NCBI GenBank assembly: GCA_016191795.1
Contig: JACPVK010000005.1
Location: 1-8,405, forward strand
Direction: 5' to 3'
DNA length: 8,405 nucleotides
Origin: Gammaproteobacteria bacterium
GTDB taxonomy: Bacteria; Pseudomonadota; Gammaproteobacteria; SZUA-229
The notes under the pieces were generated by a model. The model made no database searches and was not told the DNA's origin. It was given only the letters and a program-made list of their open reading frames with translations. Positions 6,861 to 8,405 of the stretch are shown here, piece by piece. The position numbers and the translations under genes were made by a program. Positions within the stretch are counted from its first letter, which is position 1; each line of letters opens with the position of its first letter.

Positions 6861-6928
6861 GTCTCGTCGGAGGGTTGTGCTAGTATATTTTTGTGATCCC
6901 GTTGTAAAATCTAAACGAAACAACTATT

Positions 6929-6934
6929 TATAAT
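6929..6934 (+). promoter_or_regulatory. Candidate -10 box for the DUF11-like gene
   Basis: TATAAT matches the sigma-70 -10 consensus exactly and lies just before an 11-bp dyad. No convincing -35 hexamer is present at 16-18 bases (TTGTAA at 6902-6907 is 21 bases away). Other candidates are an extended -10, TGCTAGTAT, at 6878-6886 and a second TATAAT at 7014-7019. The promoter assignment is therefore tentative. Confidence 0.3.
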
Positions 6935-6963
6935 ACAAACTTAATTAATGTGATTAAGTTTGT
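6935..6963. repeat. Perfect 11-bp inverted repeat (possible operator or RNA hairpin)
   Basis: ACAAACTTAAT (6935-6945) and ATTAAGTTTGT (6953-6963) are exact reverse complements separated by TAATGTG. The repeat abuts the TATAAT at 6929-6934, a place where a repressor could block transcription. There is no T-run after it, which argues against a terminator. Confidence 0.6.
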
Positions 6964-7081
6964 GGCGGTTCCATTTGCCTGCGACATCACACAAAAGAAT
7001 AAGTGAGGGAAGTTATAATCAAGTCGTAACTAATTGATAAAAGAGGAAAACGACGGCTTGGCTATAGCAGAATATTAATAC

Positions 7082-8405
7082 ATGGGTGTTTTTAGGCTTT
7101 TCATCACAAAATCAAACTGGCTGACGAGTGTAGTGCTCGCCGGTTTGGTTTTTTTATTGTCGATACAAAATGCCGAAGCAGCTGCCAATCTCACACTGAG
7201 TACTTCTTTCACTTCGGCTGATCCGGCGCGTGCCAATGCCTATATGGATCAGGCGGGTACCTGGAATGGCACATCGGAAGTCACCAACTCTACAACCAAT
7301 GGTGATCGATTCAGACTGACTATCCAGAATACAGGCGCGGGTGTAACCGATGCGTTCGACGTGGGTATTACCATTTCATTGCCTACCGGTTTCCGCTTGC
7401 CTAATACTGCATCAACTCCTGTTACTGTTACCTCACCAACCTGTAATACCACCACCGGTGTTACCGATTACACACCCATTAATGCCAGTCAAAGTGGCAC
7501 CACTATCAATTTTAATATTCCTAATAACCGTAATATTCCGGCCGGTTGTACGTATGTATTTACGTTTGGCATAACCACGCGTAATAGCTCGCCGTTTCCA
7601 GCACCCGGCGCCAGAAACCTCACTTACAACGTAGCTTACGATGATGGTGGACCGGGACTGCTTGCAACAACAGTCCAGACAGTGCAGGTAAATCCGGGTG
7701 TTATGGCATTAACGAAAACGGCTCTGACAGCTGTCGCCACGAACGGTAATACCGTTGATTTTAGAATTGATATTCGTAATACCGGTACCGGTGGTGCTTT
7801 TGCCGCGTTGTTGACAGATACCATCAGTGCGAATTTTACCGGTCTCACGTTTGTTTCTTTTAATGCGTTTAATAACACGACCAATGCACCGGTTGCCATG
7901 CCAACTGTCACTGTTGTGTCTGCCACGCAACGTCGTTTTACCTACATTCCGCCTAATGTGCGAATAGAAGTAGTAGTTAGAACCACTGCAACCGTTAATC
8001 CAACAGCAACAACCTGTCCGGTGTTTATCAATGACGCAACCGTCGTACAGCGTACTACGCAAAGTAGCAGTAACTTCGCGTCCGTTGAGTACAACTTGCC
8101 AAATTCATTGCAGCTCACACACAACATGGCAACCAGCTATTGTGAGTTATGTGGCATAGGTACAATCCGTTTAAGAGCTGCCAATGCTGGTGGTATTTCT
8201 CTGGTGAATATCAGTATTACCGAGAATTTAATGGCTTCGGGACTAACTTATGTTCCAGGCAGTACACAAATTTCATTAAACGGTGGCCCTGCCGTTGCGG
8301 CAGGCAACCCGGTGGTCAGTGGCGCTAACAGCCAAATCCTCACCTGGACTTCGGCGCAAATTCCAGCACTCAATCAACTGGATAGTCCCTATGCAACGGC
8401 ACCAC
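7082..8405 (+). CDS. Large secreted protein with DUF11-like repeats, 3' partial
   Basis: 441 codons are visible and the frame runs off the window. The ATG is the first start after an in-frame TAA at 7076-7078; no strong Shine-Dalgarno sequence is close (AGAGGA at 7042-7047 is too far). Residues 1-33 form a Sec signal peptide with Arg5 and Lys10, a core VVLAGLVFLLS and a cleavage site after AEA. The mature part is rich in Thr, Asn, Gly and Val, with repeated beta-sandwich units: about 36-207, 208-338 (starting MALTKTALTAVATNGNTVDF, then RNTGTGGAFAALLTDTIS) and from 339 (NSLQLTHNMA to GLTYVPGSTQISLNGG). This pattern of an N-terminal (L)T(K) strand, NTG, a D/E turn and GLTYVPGS is typical of DUF11 domains in large surface or secreted proteins. 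Five Cys are visible (121, 156, 312, 354, 357), including a CELC pair. It is likely an adhesin-like or matrix protein; substrate and exact role are unknown. Confidence 0.88.
   Translation, partial: MGVFRLFITKSNWLTSVVLAGLVFLLSIQNAEAAANLTLSTSFTSADPARANAYMDQAGTWNGTSEVTNSTTNGDRFRLTIQNTGAGVTDAFDVGITISLPTGFRLPNTASTPVTVTSPTCNTTTGVTDYTPINASQSGTTINFNIPNNRNIPAGCTYVFTFGITTRNSSPFPAPGARNLTYNVAYDDGGPGLLATTVQTVQVNPGVMALTKTALTAVATNGNTVDFRIDIRNTGTGGAFAALLTDTISANFTGLTFVSFNAFNNTTNAPVAMPTVTVVSATQRRFTYIPPNVRIEVVVRTTATVNPTATTCPVFINDATVVQRTTQSSSNFASVEYNLPNSLQLTHNMATSYCELCGIGTIRLRAANAGGISLVNISITENLMASGLTYVPGSTQISLNGGPAVAAGNPVVSGANSQILTWTSAQIPALNQLDSPYATAP

Larger units (their letters stand above)
6748..7081. other. 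334-base intergenic region with terminator, hairpins and promoter-like DNA
   Basis: No credible reading frame is present on either strand. After the terminator comes a GC-richer segment (about 6815-6880) with overlapping hairpins and a repeated CCTCG(G/A)ATGA motif, then an AT-rich stretch (6881-6962) with -10-like boxes and a long inverted repeat, then a leader of about 120 bases before the next gene. The region should hold the promoter and control elements of the secreted DUF11-like gene. Confidence 0.6.

Noticed and set aside
6892..6955. CRP-like half-sites (TGTGAT at 6892-6897 and 6949-6954)
   Set aside because: Neither has the matching TCACA half at the 6-base spacing.
6963..6978. Sigma-54-like promoter (TGGCGG with a downstream TTTGC)
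   Set aside because: The GG and GC elements are 11 bases apart instead of the required 10, and the -24 box is poor.

Overview
The window looks like chromosomal DNA from a Gram-negative bacterium, most likely a gammaproteobacterium. It encodes a lipoprotein with an outer-membrane-type lipobox, two proteins with Sec signal peptides, and a TonB/Tol-type energised inner-membrane complex. Base composition is moderate (estimated by eye near 48-50% GC). The taxonomic guess rests on general resemblance, not on a search.

Bases 1-6747 hold one compact, co-directional gene set with gaps or overlaps of only -4 to +38 bases. In order: a very long TPR protein (5' end outside the window), a TPR lipoprotein, a small secreted protein of unknown function, a MotA/TolQ/ExbB proton-channel protein, two different ExbD/TolR proteins, and a TonB-like protein with an AgmX/PglI-type C-terminal domain. 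The composition parallels the Tol-Pal system (TolQ-TolR-TolA plus TPR protein CpoB and lipoprotein Pal). It also parallels the Agl-Glt gliding and sporulation machinery of Myxococcus (AglR, AglQ, AglS plus TPR and TonB-like Glt proteins). I infer a proton-driven transenvelope machine: ExbB-ExbD turns or cycles the TonB-like subunit, which reaches across the periplasm towards the TPR partners and the outer membrane. Its biological output is not visible here.

The most interesting molecular detail is that the two ExbD copies differ at the key membrane residue. The first has Asn24 where the family has a protonatable Asp; the second keeps Asp28. This suggests an asymmetric ExbD heterodimer.

Bases 6748-7081 are non-coding. 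A probable intrinsic terminator lies directly after the operon, followed by a GC-rich segment with competing hairpins and a short direct repeat, an AT-rich promoter-like stretch, and a perfect 11-bp inverted repeat.

From 7082 to the window end is the start of a large Sec-secreted protein with DUF11-like beta-sandwich repeats, rich in Asn and Thr. It is cut off by the window edge. It is transcribed in the same direction but appears to be a separate unit; a link to the envelope machine is possible but unproven. No RNA genes, mobile elements or CRISPR arrays were seen.
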